Origin: Cyanophora paradoxa
Taxonomy: Eukaryota; Glaucocystophyceae; Cyanophorales; Cyanophoraceae
Direction of reading: 5' to 3'
Assembly: GCA_004431415.1 (NCBI GenBank)
Contig: QPMI01000360.1
Location: 1 to 28,381 of the forward strand
Length of the DNA: 28,381 nucleotides
Shown: positions 1 to 19,728 of the stretch, piece after piece
Position numbering within the stretch: the stretch's first letter is position 1
Layout of the letters: the number at the start of each line of letters is the position of its first letter
Notes under the pieces: generated by a model
What the model was told of the DNA's origin: nothing
What the model saw: only the letters and a program-made list of their open reading frames with translations
Database searches by the model: none
Program-made: the position numbers and the translations under genes

Positions 1-264
1 GCGTATACGTATACGCCCGGGCCGGCGGCCCGGACGCCGACCATCCAGCAGCAGCAGCAGCAGCAGCAGCACAGCGCCGATCATCCAAGCACGCGTCCGG
101 CGATCTCTCAAGCTCGAGCTCGAGCTAGCAGCGTGCGGCAGCGCCGGCGCTAGCAGTATACGTACGCGCTCGGCCGCTCTCCCTAGCATAGAAACGATCC
201 CCGCAGCAAGCTCTTCCCTGCTGCGGTTGCAATTGCAAGCCTTAAGCTTCAGTGATCCTTTCTC
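1..264 (+). other. 5' flank of the ENA-type ATPase gene
   Basis: No coding exon is recognised here. The stretch opens with a perfect 16-base palindrome (positions 1-16, gcgtatacgtatacgc), carries eight CAG units at 46-69, and is rich in short self-complementary words such as agctcgagctcgagct. It leads into the first ATG of the ENA-type gene at 265. It probably holds promoter and 5' untranslated sequence, but no TATA box or initiator can be assigned with confidence. Confidence 0.5.
46..69 (+). repeat. (CAG)8 trinucleotide repeat
   Basis: Eight perfect CAG units lie 196 bases upstream of the start codon of the ENA-type ATPase. No open frame ties them to the coding sequence, so a 5' untranslated or promoter position is likelier than a poly-glutamine tract. 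A matching tract sits upstream of the second ATPase gene. Confidence 0.9.
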
Positions 265-3200
265 ATGACGCCGGCACCGGCACAGCCGGCCGCGCGCGCC
301 GCGGCGCCGGCCGGCGCCGGCGATGCGGGCCTTGCCCCGCACCAGAGGGCGGGGATCGATGTGGCCCGCGAAGCGGACGTCGTCCCTGCCGTCGGCCTCA
401 GCGAGGAGGCGGCCGCGAGCCTCCTCGCCAAGCACGTGCGCCCGCGCTCGTCCCCGCTCTAGATCTCGAGCTCCGCGGCGTGATCTGACACCGGGCGCCG
501 GCGCGCGCGCAGGGCCCGAACTCCAGGAGGCTTCTTCTTCTAGAATATAAATGCCCCTAAGACTTATTTTAAATAAGTTTAGTCCCAATCTGAGCGGACG
601 CCCGGGGCCCCAGACGGCGCCGATCATCCTGATCCTGTACACGGCGCTCATCATCTCCGCCACGACGCACGGGACCATCGACGCCATCGTCATCGGCCTC
701 GTGCGCACGCGCCCGTCCGCATTCGATCTGCGCCGCGGATTCGATCGCGAAGTTGGGATTTGATCTGGTCCCCGGGCCCGGGCCCGCGCAGGTCATCGCC
801 TTCAACGGTGCCTCAAGATCCCGCCTCCGCTTTCTGATTGAGGCCTCTTGCGCTCCCTCCACGCTGTGCCGTTCTGATCGAGCGGACCCGGCCCGGCCCG
901 GCCCGCAGTTGGGATCGGCTACGTGCAGGAGTTCCGGTCAGAGAAAACCCTCGCAGCCCTCAAGAAGGCCACCTCCCGTGCGCCGGCCGCGGCGCCCCGG
1001 ATGCTCCATGAAGCTCAAAGCTCCTTTTTAAACCTTTTCTCGAACAAGCTTTACATCAAGTAGCTATAGCTAATAGAGATCTAGAGCGATAGTGTCTTGG
1101 GCGCCGACGCCCGATAAAGCGATAAGTAACCTTTAAAAAGAAGAGAGAGCTAGAGCGCGTTATCTCTTTCCAGAGATAATACGCTCTAGCTTCATAAAAT
1201 CTTCATGAAACTGACGCTGGCGGGGCGGGGGCATGCGCAGCGTCGGCCCGCGTCCTTCGGGGCGGCCGCGAGAAGGTTCGCGGGCCGCCTCTAGGCCTGG
1301 CCTTCCGCCCCCTCCCCCTAAGCCCGCCCCGCCCCGCCCCGCCCCGCCCCGCCCCGCGCCCCCGCCGACCCCGACGACGGGCCAACCCCCACCCCGCCCC
1401 AGGACGTGAGCACGGACCACGTCGTACCCGGCGACGTCGTGCTCCTCGAGGAGGGCAACCAGGCGCGCCCCCGGCCCCCGGCCCGCTCAGATCGGATCCG
1501 ATCCGATCTGATCCGATCTCATCTGATTTGGCCAGGTGCCCTGCGACGTGCGGCTGCTCTCGGTGGCCGGCCTCGAGTGCGACGAGGCGCTCCTCACAGG
1601 GGAGAGCGCCCCCGTCCGGTCCGCCCCGGCCCGGCCCCGCCCCGCGCCGCACGGCTTAGCTTAGCCGTACAAAGCTTAAGCCTCGACGCATAGAGCCGTG
1701 CGCGCAGCGGCGGCGCGCGGCGGCCTCCCGGCCTGGCGCCGGCCCCGCCGCCGGTCCGGATCTGACTAAGAACGTTTTCAAACGGGGCCGGGGCGCAGGA
1801 AGACGACCGAGGCGATCGCGTCGGCCGACATCCCCCTCGGCGACCGCAAGAACATGGTTCGGGCCCCGCCGAACCTGCCCGCAGCGCGCCCGCCCCGGCC
1901 CTCGGAACTGACGCGTACGCCTCCACCCTCCCGCCCTCGGTCGGACCAGGCCTACAAGAACAGCATCGTGACGCGCGGTCGCGGCACCGGCATCGCCGTC
2001 GGCACCGGCATGCAGGCGAGCGCGGGCGCGGGCTGTGGCCTTCTCGCGATCGCCGGCCCTAGCTATAGGCCTGCGCCCGCCCGCCCGCGCTGACCCCGGC
2101 CCGCGCCCGCGCTCCGCCCAGACCGAGCTGGGGCGCATCGCCGAGAAGCTCACCCCCAAGAAGGTCACCACGCCCCTCCAGGCAAGCCAGCCCCCCGCCC
2201 CCCCTGCCACGAACACGTGCACCCCGGCCGCACCCGATCTCGTCTCACGATCGCGCCGCAGCGCCGGATGAACTACCTGGGGTACGCCCTCTTTGCGTTC
2301 GCGATCCTCTGCGGCATCGTCGTCTTCGCCGTCAACAAGGCGCGCGCGTACCCCCCACCCCACCCCACCCCCCCCCCTCTCCTTCTCGGCTTAACTTGTC
2401 TGACCGTCACTCCCCCCCTCCCTCCCTCCCTCCCGCTCCGCAGTTCCAGGGGAACCTCCAGAAGGTCGCCCTCTACGCCATCTCCGTCGGTATCGCCGTG
2501 CGCCTCTACGCTCTTCCGCGCCGCTCATATAATTAAAGTGGATCCGGAAGCCAAAGTCGTGCCGCAAACTAGCCTATAGCTAGTAGATGCGCTCTGCAAC
2601 CCGCGGCTCTCGCGATCGGCGTCTTGGGTCCCCGCGTGCCCCGCAGCTGCCGCCCCGGCCCCGCTGCGAGTAATCTGTACCCCCCCCCCCGCAGATCATC
2701 CCGGAGGGCCTGGTCGCCGTGATGACCGTCACGATGGCGATCGGCGTGCGGCGTGCGCCCGGCCCTCTTCCCACCCCTCTCTATTGCCAAACACTGCGTC
2801 CTCGCTGATTCGGGGCGCCCTCGCCCTCGCCCCCGCCCTCGCCCCCCCGCAGGGATGGCGCAGAAGAAGGCGATCGTGCGGAAGCTCAACTCGCTCGAGG
2901 CCCTCGGCGCCGTCACCGACATCTGCTCCGTCCGCCCCGCCCGCCCCCCCCCCCCCCCCCCCCCCCGCCCCGCCCGCCCCGCCCCGCCCCTACTTTGATC
3001 TCTGACTCCTGTACCGGCAGGACAAGACCGGGACGCTGGTCAGCGGCGGCGACCCTCCCCCCCCCTTCCCCTCCGACGCGTACGGGGGCGGGGCGGGCGC
3101 AGACGCAAGGGAAGATGGTGGCGGTGGCCGTGCAGCTCCCGGACCCCCAGCCCCGCGAGTTCGAGGTGCGCCCGCGGCCCTCCTGAGGTCTCGATCTAGA

Positions 3201-6200
3201 CAGAAGACCTAGATGAAATCGATCGGGTCGGACGTGGTCCGCAAGACAGAAGCCTGCATGCCTCCCTGCCGTTGCGGGAGCCGACGTGCCCCCCCCCCCC
3301 CCCCCCCCCCTCCCCGCGCAGGTCGAGGCCGCCGGCGTCGTTCCCGAGGGAGTCTTCTCCGAGGTGCGGCCCCTCCTGGCCCCTGGGGCTGCTCGCGCCT
3401 AGATCCGTCCCCTCCTCTTGACCTGCTCCTGATCGCGACTTGCGTTTCAAACATTATCTCTCTCTCTCCCCCCCCCCCCCCCCCCCCTCCCTCCCCTCCC
3501 TTTCTCCTCCCTTGGGGCTCCTCCGACGAGCTGGGAGCGCGCAGGGCGGTGTGGCGGAGCACAACTACGCGTCGGGCGTCAAGAGCGCGGACCCCGCGCT
3601 GGGCCGCCTACTCGCCTGCGCCGCCCTCTGCAACAACGCAACCGTTCACAAAGTCCGCAAAGAAAGATCAAGATTATAATAAGCTACAGTTGAATCTATA
3701 CATCAACGAGAGCTAGCTAGCTAGCTAGCTATGACTAATTATAAGCATTTCAAGAAGCTGACGATCTGACGGGTCGGCGCCGGTGCAGGCGGCGGCGGTC
3801 GCTGGGGCCAAGCCCAGCGAGGCGGCGCATGGCTGGGCGACCACCGGCGACCCCACTGAGGTCGCTCTCCAGGTGCGACGCCGGCGCGGCGCGCGGCGCT
3901 CGTCTCCAGGCCGGACGCCGACGCCGGCGCGCGGCGCTCGTGTCGTGATATCGATCTAGTTCTGATCTGAACTTTCCGGCAGGTCCTCGCGATGAAGGGC
4001 GGCGTGAAGAAGGCGCGCGCGCGCCCGGCCAGCCCCCGCAAGGGGGCCCGGCCCAGGCCCGGTGGCCCCCGCTGCCTGCCTGGAATCGCTAACCCGAACC
4101 CGACACGCGCGCAGGAGGCGCTCCTTCGCGACCACTACGGGCCGCAGCTCTGCCAGGTCCGCGTCCGGGCCTTCTCGATCTCGGATATAGATCTAGAGAT
4201 CGACAGCTAGCTAGATCTGCCATGATCGACCACATCGATATATGTCACGGCCCCTAGGCCTGACTTCGGCCTCGGATTCGATTCGATTCGGCACCTCGCG
4301 CAGTACGACTTCGACGCGACGCTGAAGCGCATGACGACCGTCTTCCGCTCCAAGTCGGCCCCCGGCGGCCCCGTGCGCTCGCCCCGGCCCCCCCCCCCCC
4401 CCCACCCCGCCCCCCCCCCCCCCCCCCCCCCGCTCGAGCTCGAGCCCACCCATCGGGCCGCGATCGCAAGCCGGCGCTGATTCGGGTTCGATCGCGACCC
4501 GCCGGCGCCCGGCAGCTGCACGCCTTCGCGAAAGGGGCGGCGGAGGTGATCCTGGGAGCCTGCTCGCACCGCTTCCCCGGCGACGCCGCCGACGTGCGCT
4601 CGCCCGCCCCGGCCCTCTGCTTCAGCTCCAACAACTTGCGGCGCCGGCGCAGATGCCGCCGGTGCCGGTCGACGAGGCCTTCGTCTCCCGCACCCTCGCC
4701 CGCGTCGAGAAGGTCCGTCGGCCCGCCCGCGCCGAGGCCAGCAGCAGCCGACCTCACTCGCCCACCTGCAGCTGGCGTCGCGGGGCCTCCGCGTGCTGGC
4801 GCTCGCGCGGCGCGAGATCCCCGCCACGGAGCCCGTCGCCCGCGCCATCGCCTCCTGGGCCCGCAAGGTCAGATCGGATCTGACCTGATCGAATCGGATC
4901 GGATCGGATCCGGTCTGATCTGATCTGATCGCGGCAGAACACCCACGGCCACGCCGGCGCCGCGGGGGCCGACGTCCCGCCCGTAGCGGTGAGCTCGAGC
5001 CCCCGGCCCGGCGCCGCGCGCTCGCCCTCCTCTAAAGAGACCTGAGTGAGAGCTGCGGCTGCAGCTGCGGTCGCGAAGCTCACCGCGCGCGCGGGCCGGG
5101 GGCGCAGATGGCGGCGGGGGCGGAGCTGGAGGGGGAGGGCGCCGAGCTGCCCGACCGCGCCCTCGTCGAGGGGGACCTCACCTTCATCGGCCTCGTGCGC
5201 TTCTAAACCTCTAGTTATGTTAACTAGACTCGTGCCTTCATCTAAGTTCCAAACTGAGCTAAACGCCTAATCTTCTTCTAAACCTTCATCGGCCTCGTGC
5301 CCTTCGCGCCGTTCGAGCTTCTAAGCCTGGAAACTCAGGTGGGGATCTACGACCCGCCGCGGCCCGAGACGGCGAGCTCGGTGGCGGTCTGTCAGCGCGC
5401 CGGCATCACCGTCCACAGTGCGCCGCCCCGGCCTGGCCCGCCGTCATGCACTGCTGGGCGCCTGTTGACTAATTTCGCCGCAGTGGTCACGGGAGACCAC
5501 GCCCTTACCGTGCGCCCCCCCCCCCCCCCCCCCCCCCCCCATGCATATATATTTATGGCCACCGCTCCGGATCCGGCGGACCCGCCCGCGGCCGGCCCAC
5601 GCCCGCCGCGCGATATACAAATTAAACCCAGTCTCATAATTGATTGCAATTAATTGCAACACCATTCCTCTTCTACACCATTCCGCTTCGATTCCACGAC
5701 ATATTTGTCTCCGATCCAGTTTGCGATCGGACCGCAACGAGACCGCCAATTTCGCGCCCTTTCGCGCAGGCGGCGGCGATCGCGGCGCAGGTCGGGATCA
5801 TCGGAGAGGACCCCGCCGAGTGCCGTAGGAAGGTCGGCAATTGTAATTGCAAGGAACTGGGCGCAATTGCAACCCGCTTATTCGCGCCGCCGCGCAGGGC
5901 CTCGTCATGACCGCCTCCGAGTTCGACAAGCTCACCACGGAGCAGGTGCGAGCTCGCCCCCGCGCCCGCGCCCACGCCCACGCTGGAGCTGGCTAGAGCC
6001 CGAGGCGCCGGGCCGGCCTCTTTAATTACATGAGCTGATCATGAGCTGAACTGACGTGCGGGGGCGCCTCGGCACGGCAGGAGGACGCGCTGCCCGAGCT
6101 GCCCCTCGTCGTCGCCCGCTGCAGCCCGGACTCCAAGGCGAGCCCCAGCCGGCGCCGGCCTCCCCCGGGGCCCGCGCGCTGACTTCGCACGCTCAGGTTA

Positions 6201-9200
6201 AGTTGGTGGACGCCCTTAAGCGCCGCGGTCGCTACGGTGCGCATGCGCCACGTGCACTTTCGAATTCCACCGGAGTTTCGCTGGCGCTGACGCGGGTCGG
6301 GCGGCAGTGGCGATGACGGGCGACGGCGTGAACGACGCGCCGAGCATCATGAAGGCGAGCGAGCTTCAGCGCGCCCGCTCGGGCTCGCCCAGCCGCTCGG
6401 AGCTCTGACCATGAGCCGGTCTGATCGAACTGTGGTCGGGCGGACGCAGGCGGACGTGGGAGTGGCGATGGGCCTCGGCGGCTCCGACGTCACAAAGGAG
6501 GCGAGCCGCGCGATATTAATAGCATAGCATAGGCTTCACAGCATAGGATGCCGTGCAACCTCGCGGCCGGCCCTGCGATACCATAGCATATAGGCTTCTA
6601 ACCGCGACGCGCGCGCAGGCGGCGGACATTGTGCTGACGGACGACAACTTCGCATCCATCGTCGCCGCCGTCGAGGCGCGCCCGGTCCCCGGCACGGATC
6701 GAGACACGAGCGCGAATTAAATGACGGGCGGCGGGGGCGCAGGACGGGCGGCGCATCTTCGCGAACCTCGCCAAGTTCATCGTGCACCTGCTCGCCGGTG
6801 ACGTCGCCGAGACCGTCGCCCTCGTCATCGGTCCGCCCCGCCCTCGAGCTCGTAATTTACAAGGGAAAAGAGTGTGGGTTCGAGCAAATTTAGAGCCAAG
6901 GCGTTGCGTGCGGCCCCTCTGAGACGGATCCGGGTCCGGCAGGGCTCTGCTTCGGAAAGCTTCACGACGCGGCCGGGGAGGAGCACCTCATCTACCCCAT
7001 GACCGCCATCCAGATCCTATGGCTCAACATGGTACCCCCCCTCCCCCCACCCCCCCCCCCCCCCAGAAGCGACGCGACGGCCGGGCCGCGCGCGCAGGTG
7101 ACGGGGACGCCGGCGGACATCGCGCTGGGGATGGAGGAAGCCTCGCCCGACCTCATGCTCCTGTGCGTCCGGGCTCGATCGCGACCGCGGCGCTGGGGCG
7201 CCCGTTTAATTTGTTCATACATATGCATATGGAACCGCGCGGCGCCGGCGCGCCAAAGCATCTGGAGGACCGGGGGCTTATAAAAATTATGTATCCGACA
7301 GACGGGCCCGGCCCCATGGCCAGCATAAGCTCAAGCTTAAACAGCTTGAATCGCGGGCGCTCACCCGCGGCGCGGGGATCCGGACAGGCCGCCAAAGAGC
7401 TCGATCGAGGGCCTCTTCACGAAGGAGCTCGTCGTCGACTGCCTCGCCTACGGCGTCGTGCGCCCGCCCCTCTTGATCTTGAGCTCATGATCATAACACG
7501 ATTATCCGCTTGCGGAGCGGGCGGCGCGGCCTGACGGGCCCCGCTTAAGCTTATAGTACGGCGTCATTATATATATCCGCTTACAGCGTCGTGCGCCGCG
7601 CTTAACCTTGTAGTACAGTTATATATCCGATTGCGGGCCGGGGCGTCCATGGCTTGACGGGCCGGGCCGCGCCGGGCAGGTGATGGGCGTGCTGACCCTG
7701 ATCGACTTCATCGTCGTCATCTACGGCTACTACGGCGGCGACTTCGGCATCTACTGGTGGGCCCGCGCGCGGGTCGACCCGACCGGACCCGATCCGATCC
7801 GATCCGATCTGATCTGATCTGATTCGCCGGCGCGCGCTAGCGACCGGTACGACGCGGGGCCGCTCTGCGAGAACGTCTTCCGGGCCCGCGGATGCGCCTT
7901 CGCCGGCCTCGTCTTCATGCTCCTGTGCGCCCTTACATAAGCTTCAGGCTAATCACAGCTAGATTAATAAGCCCCAATCGAGTTTTCTAGGAGCTTTTTA
8001 CAGCTAAATTGATATATAAACCCCAATCAAGTTTTCTAGGAGCTAATTACAGCCAAAGCTCGAGAAGACAAACAGTTGCAGTTGCAACCCCAATCAAGCT
8101 TTCCAGCTGCAGGAGCTCTAGATCTAGATCTGATGCGTCTATAGCTAGACTAGATCTTTGACGCTCACGCCCTCTCTCCGGATCCGGCGGCCCCCCCGCA
8201 GGAGCGTGGCGTTCTGCGTGCGGCACCCGCGCTTCGATTAATAATGCAACTGTAGCTTTATGAGGCCATTATTCTTGCAAGTTATTTATTTATCTAGAAG
8301 GCCAAAGCTCGAGATCTAGCTATAGAAGACAAAGAGTTGCAACCCCAATCAAGCTTTCTAGGGGCTTTCGCTGTAGATGTAGATCTGATGGCCTGCCCGT
8401 CTTCGACGCTCACGCTCACGGTCCCCCCGGCGGCCCCCCCCGCAGGAGCGTGGCGTTCTGCGTGCGGCACCCGCGCTTCTCCATCCTCCAGCAGGACTGG
8501 CGCCCCGCCAAGTGCGCCCCCCCCCCCGCCCCCCGCCCCGGCCTCCGGAAACATGCACATCACCTCCAAGCTATCTATAGCTCAACCCGCCTGATCTGTA
8601 TTGCAGGGCGCTCTTCGTCGGGGTCTCGGTGCCGCTGGCGATCACCGTCGCCACCTTCTACATCCCCGTCGTCAACGACCTCGTCCGCCCGCCCCGCCCC
8701 CGCCCCCGCCGTCTACAGCTAGATCTTGCGCACATACATCGACGACGTCGACTCGCGGGGGGCCGGCCACGGCCGCGGGTTGGTTCTGAGCATGATCGCG
8801 ACGGCGCAGGCGTTCGGGCAGGCGCCGCTCTCGTGGGAGTGGGGCGTCGTCGCCGTCTCCGTCGTCCTCCTCCTCGCCTTCTCCGAGGCCTACAAGGTCC
8901 GCGTCCGCTCCCGTTCACATAGGGCCGATCCGATCCGGTTCGGAGTCGCGATCGCTGATCGGATGAGCCCGTCCGGTCCTGCAGCTGGTGAAGCGGCGGG
9001 TGCTGGGGACGCCGCCGCGCCCCTCCGAGATCCTCGCCCAGCTCGCCCTCAAGGTCTGCCCTTGACTTGGCATTATTGCCGGCCTCGAACCCTCGAATCA
9101 ATTCGAGGCCCCCCGAGGCGTGCCCGATCGACTTAAGCTTGAACTTGACGTTCGGGCGGCCGTATCCGCAGGAGAAGTCGTCGCGCATCGCGCAGGGCCT

Positions 9201-9513
9201 CGAGCTCGCAATCGAGGACGCGCCGGCGAAGCGCGCGCCGGCGGGCCTTGCGCCCAGCGCCGGCGGCATCGACGAGGCGAGCCGCGATCGCGAGTCTCGA
9301 GGGCTCTCTGCCAGATCTAGAGTCCCGCGCCGCGCACGGCCACTCTGACGACTCGCGCGCCACGCGCATGCGCAGTCTGCCTTCAACAAGTGGGAGCTCC
9401 ACCGCGGGCGCGTCGACAACTCCCGTAGCCAGCAGCCGCAGCCGGCCGCCCCGCTCCCGGATCTCCTGCCAATCGTCCCCGCCGACGGCGCGCGCGGCAC
9501 CGTCGGCAGCTGA
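265..9513 (+). CDS. ENA: ENA-type (P2D) Na+-exporting P-type ATPase, 49 exons
   Basis: Plasma-membrane-type cation pump that couples ATP hydrolysis, through an aspartyl-phosphate intermediate, to Na+ (possibly also K+) export. The spliced protein is about 1,113 residues, close to fungal ENA1. In order it shows GLSEEAAASLLAKH and GPN at the N-terminus (about 45-60), the actuator motif LLTGESAPV (about 175), the M4 motif IIPEGLVAV (about 290), the phosphorylation site DKTGTL (about 335) followed by TQGKMV, GDPTEVAL (about 430), the nucleotide-site motif FAKGA, VTGDH (about 640) and MTGDGVNDAP (about 720), then M5-M10. ALGAVTDICS before DKTGTL and LSWEWGVV near the C-terminus point to the ENA class and not to SERCA or Na+/K+ pumps. 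The start at 265 is the first ATG in frame with GLSEE. Nine introns start with GC. The only weak joint is exon 2 (see findings). Confidence 0.93.
1322..1359 (+). repeat. (CCCCG)n intronic repeat
   Basis: Run of CCCCG units in the intron between the exons ending at 1275 and starting at 1403 of the ENA-type gene. The same pentamer appears on the sense strand in introns of the other genes, for example reading minus at 28250-28283 in the trehalose gene. Confidence 0.8.
1489..1527 (+). repeat. (GATCY)n intronic repeat
   Basis: Imperfect tandem GATCC/GATCT pentamers occupy the 3' part of a GC-AG intron of the ENA-type gene, just before the acceptor at 1535. Similar tracts recur in other introns at 4871-4930, 7788-7823 and 17692-17725. 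Confidence 0.8.
2944..2966 (+). repeat. Poly-C tract in intron
   Basis: Run of 23 C in the intron that follows the exon ending in DICS of the ENA-type gene. Similar sense-strand C runs are at 3289-3310, about 3470-3487, 4388-4431 (interrupted) and about 5516-5540 in this gene, and at 22396-22416 in the ammonium transporter gene. Several end within about 20 bases of an acceptor and may act as pyrimidine tracts. Confidence 0.85.
3021..3038 (+). other. 18-base micro-exon coding DKTGTL
   Basis: Flanked by ggcag and gtcagc, this exon codes exactly the six residues DKTGTL, whose Asp is the phosphorylated residue of P-type ATPases. The previous exon ends in DICS and the next begins TQGKMV, so the joined sequence is the expected family motif. 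Skipping it would remove the catalytic Asp while keeping the frame. Confidence 0.9.
4871..4930 (+). repeat. (GATCY)n intronic repeat
   Basis: About 60 bases of GATCT/GATCG/GATCC pentamers fill most of the intron between the exons ending at 4867 and starting at 4938 of the ENA-type gene. Confidence 0.8.
7788..7823 (+). repeat. (GATCY)n intronic repeat
   Basis: GATCC units grade into GATCT units inside the intron that joins the exons ending at 7756 and starting at 7841 of the ENA-type gene. Confidence 0.8.
7925..8445 (+). other. Intron with tandem duplication and a decoy exon start
   Basis: This 521-base intron of the ENA-type gene has four related units opening ccccaatcaagttttctagg (near 7972, 8021, 8088 and 8345). 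Its second half is a repeat: about 8055-8238 resembles about 8304-8481. The first copy (8202-8237) repeats the first 36 bases of the real exon (8446-8481), coding SVAFCVRHPRF, together with its acceptor, but then runs into a stop (gat taa). Only the second copy continues into ILQQDWRPAK, so it is the functional exon. Confidence 0.85.
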
Positions 9514-10349
9514 CTAGTCGCCCGCCGGTCCCCGAGCCGGCCTCCCGTCCTTGGGAGATCACTAATTATTATAGCTATAGCTATAGCTAGAGGCTTTACC
9601 GGTATACGTAGTCATTTCGAGATGGACTCCGGGATAGCGCACACTCTCCGCCTGCCGCGCTGGCGCCTGCTGATCCGCGGAGGAGGCGAGGCTGTCCATG
9701 TAGGGTTCCTGTACGGGCGCAAGAGAACCAAGTGTAAACCCTGTATAAGCATGTACAAGTGTGCCTCACCGTACCATGCCAGTTAACGTTGTAAAACAGT
9801 TAGTCGCGATCGGGAGCCGGGCATGGGCCCCCTGGCCCCAGTTAAAAACGTTCATGATGACTAGTAGTATGCTTAGGCTAATCAAAGGCATCTGCGCATG
9901 CAAGTTCATACAAACGATTTCATTCCGCGTGCAAGCTTAAGTGCACGCGTGTACATGTACATCGTGGTTGCCTGCACTACAAGTACATGATCAGGATCAT
10001 ACATCTACACGTAGACAGACGCATTCAAACATGAGCCTCTGAGGACGATTCTAATAAAGATCTAGATCTAGATCTGTGTAATGAAAGACAGCCTCGAATC
10101 CGGAGGGTTCGAAAGAGCCATGGGAGCTCTAACTGTTTTTTGAGCGCTGTCAGGATCCGGAACTATACCATTAAATATTACTAAAAACTGGCTTGAAAGA
10201 TGGACTCGGGTTGTTACGGGTGCTATTACTCTTCTTGAGCTTGGGTGCAATCGACGAGTGGTGTGTCGATTTATGTACAAATTAAAGCACCACACCGAAC
10301 GCGATTCCGCAACGCGTTCGAATTCGATTTCGAAGGCATCCCACCCCCC
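9514..10349. other. Convergent intergenic region between the two ATPase genes
   Basis: It lies between the stop codon of the plus-strand ENA-type gene (9511-9513) and that of the minus-strand Na+/K+-type gene (10350-10352). It is clearly less GC-rich than the genes, has no exon-like open frame, and must hold both 3' untranslated regions. An AATAAA-like word is at 10052-10057 on the plus strand, rather far from the plus-strand stop; it is not a secure polyadenylation signal. Short palindromes such as agatctagatctagatct near 10060 are present. Confidence 0.75.
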
Positions 10350-19227
<8,878 letters not shown>

Positions 19228-19407
19228 GAAGGCTCGCTTCCGTATACACTAGCACGGGCACCAGTACAAGAACGCTTGCAATTGCGCGAGCGGGCGACCC
19301 GCCGTCGATTCGCCGCCGGCGCCGGCGCGCTCCTGCCGCGCCTAGCTGTAGCTAGCCTTGCTGCTCGGCGAATGCTGCGCTGTACACGTACGCCACCCGC
19401 GCGTGCG

Positions 19408-19434
19408 CTGCTGCTGCTGCTGCTGCTGCTGCTG
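19408..19434 (-). repeat. (CAG)9 on the sense strand upstream of the Na+/K+-type ATPase
   Basis: Nine perfect CTG units on the plus strand, that is CAG in the direction of the minus-strand ATPase, ending 181 bases upstream of its ATG. No open frame links the tract to the coding sequence. Confidence 0.9.
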
Positions 19435-19728
19435 CAACCCGCGATCGTATGATCGATGCCAGCATTGATGCGGCCCTTCGCGCCCATGCACCATGTGCCG
19501 AATTTTCGGGTATCCATCCACAATTGCAATCAATTGCAAGTCAAAGGACGCCGTAACAACTTGCAATTGGCAATGTGAATGATTCAACTAGCCCGGCCGG
19601 GCCGGGCCCGGGCCGGTGCGGCCGGCCCCGGCGGCCCCGGCGCCGCGCCGGCGGCGGGCCGGCGCACGGCGGCCGCGGCGCCCGCGCGCGCCGGGGACGC
19701 GGCGGCGGCGGCGCGGGGCAAGCGCTTA

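Larger units (their letters stand above)
265..9513 (+). other. Exon map of the ENA-type ATPase
   Basis: Exons read from frame, splice dinucleotides and family motifs: 265-435, 513-542 (end unsure), 614-700, 792-807, 909-977, 1241-1275, 1403-1462, 1536-1618, 1799-1856, 1950-2015, 2122-2181, 2262-2339, 2444-2497, 2695-2752, 2853-2929, 3021-3038, 3103-3165, 3322-3363, 3545-3652, 3789-3872, 3983-4012, 4115-4156, 4304-4372, 4516-4593, 4653-4712, 4772-4867, 4938-4988, 5108-5194, 5339-5417, 5484-5509, 5770-5832, 5898-5945, 6081-6137, 6197-6236, 6308-6354, 6450-6500, 6619-6675, 6743-6830, 6943-7031, 7098-7162, 7388-7457, 7680-7756, 7841-7924, 8446-8511, 8607-8682, 8723-8896, 8985-9053, 9172-9219 (end unsure), 9376-9513. 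Apart from the two unsure ends, all junctions close in frame. Introns after 1462, 2015, 2181, 2339, 4012, 6137, 6354, 6500 and 6675 start with GC. Confidence 0.85.

Noticed and set aside
46-69. Poly-glutamine coding tract
   Set aside because: No start or splice path links it to a coding frame; a non-coding 5' position is simpler.
1656-2363. Minus-strand open frame of 235 codons
   Set aside because: Antisense shadow of the actuator-domain exons of the ENA-type gene; no family motif.
8202-8237. Real exon coding SVAFCVRHPRF
   Set aside because: It runs into a stop and lacks the ILQQDWRPAK continuation; the copy at 8446 is the working exon.
8658-9500. Minus-strand open frame of 280 codons
   Set aside because: Shadow of the ENA-type gene's 3' exons on the opposite strand; Arg-rich with no motif.
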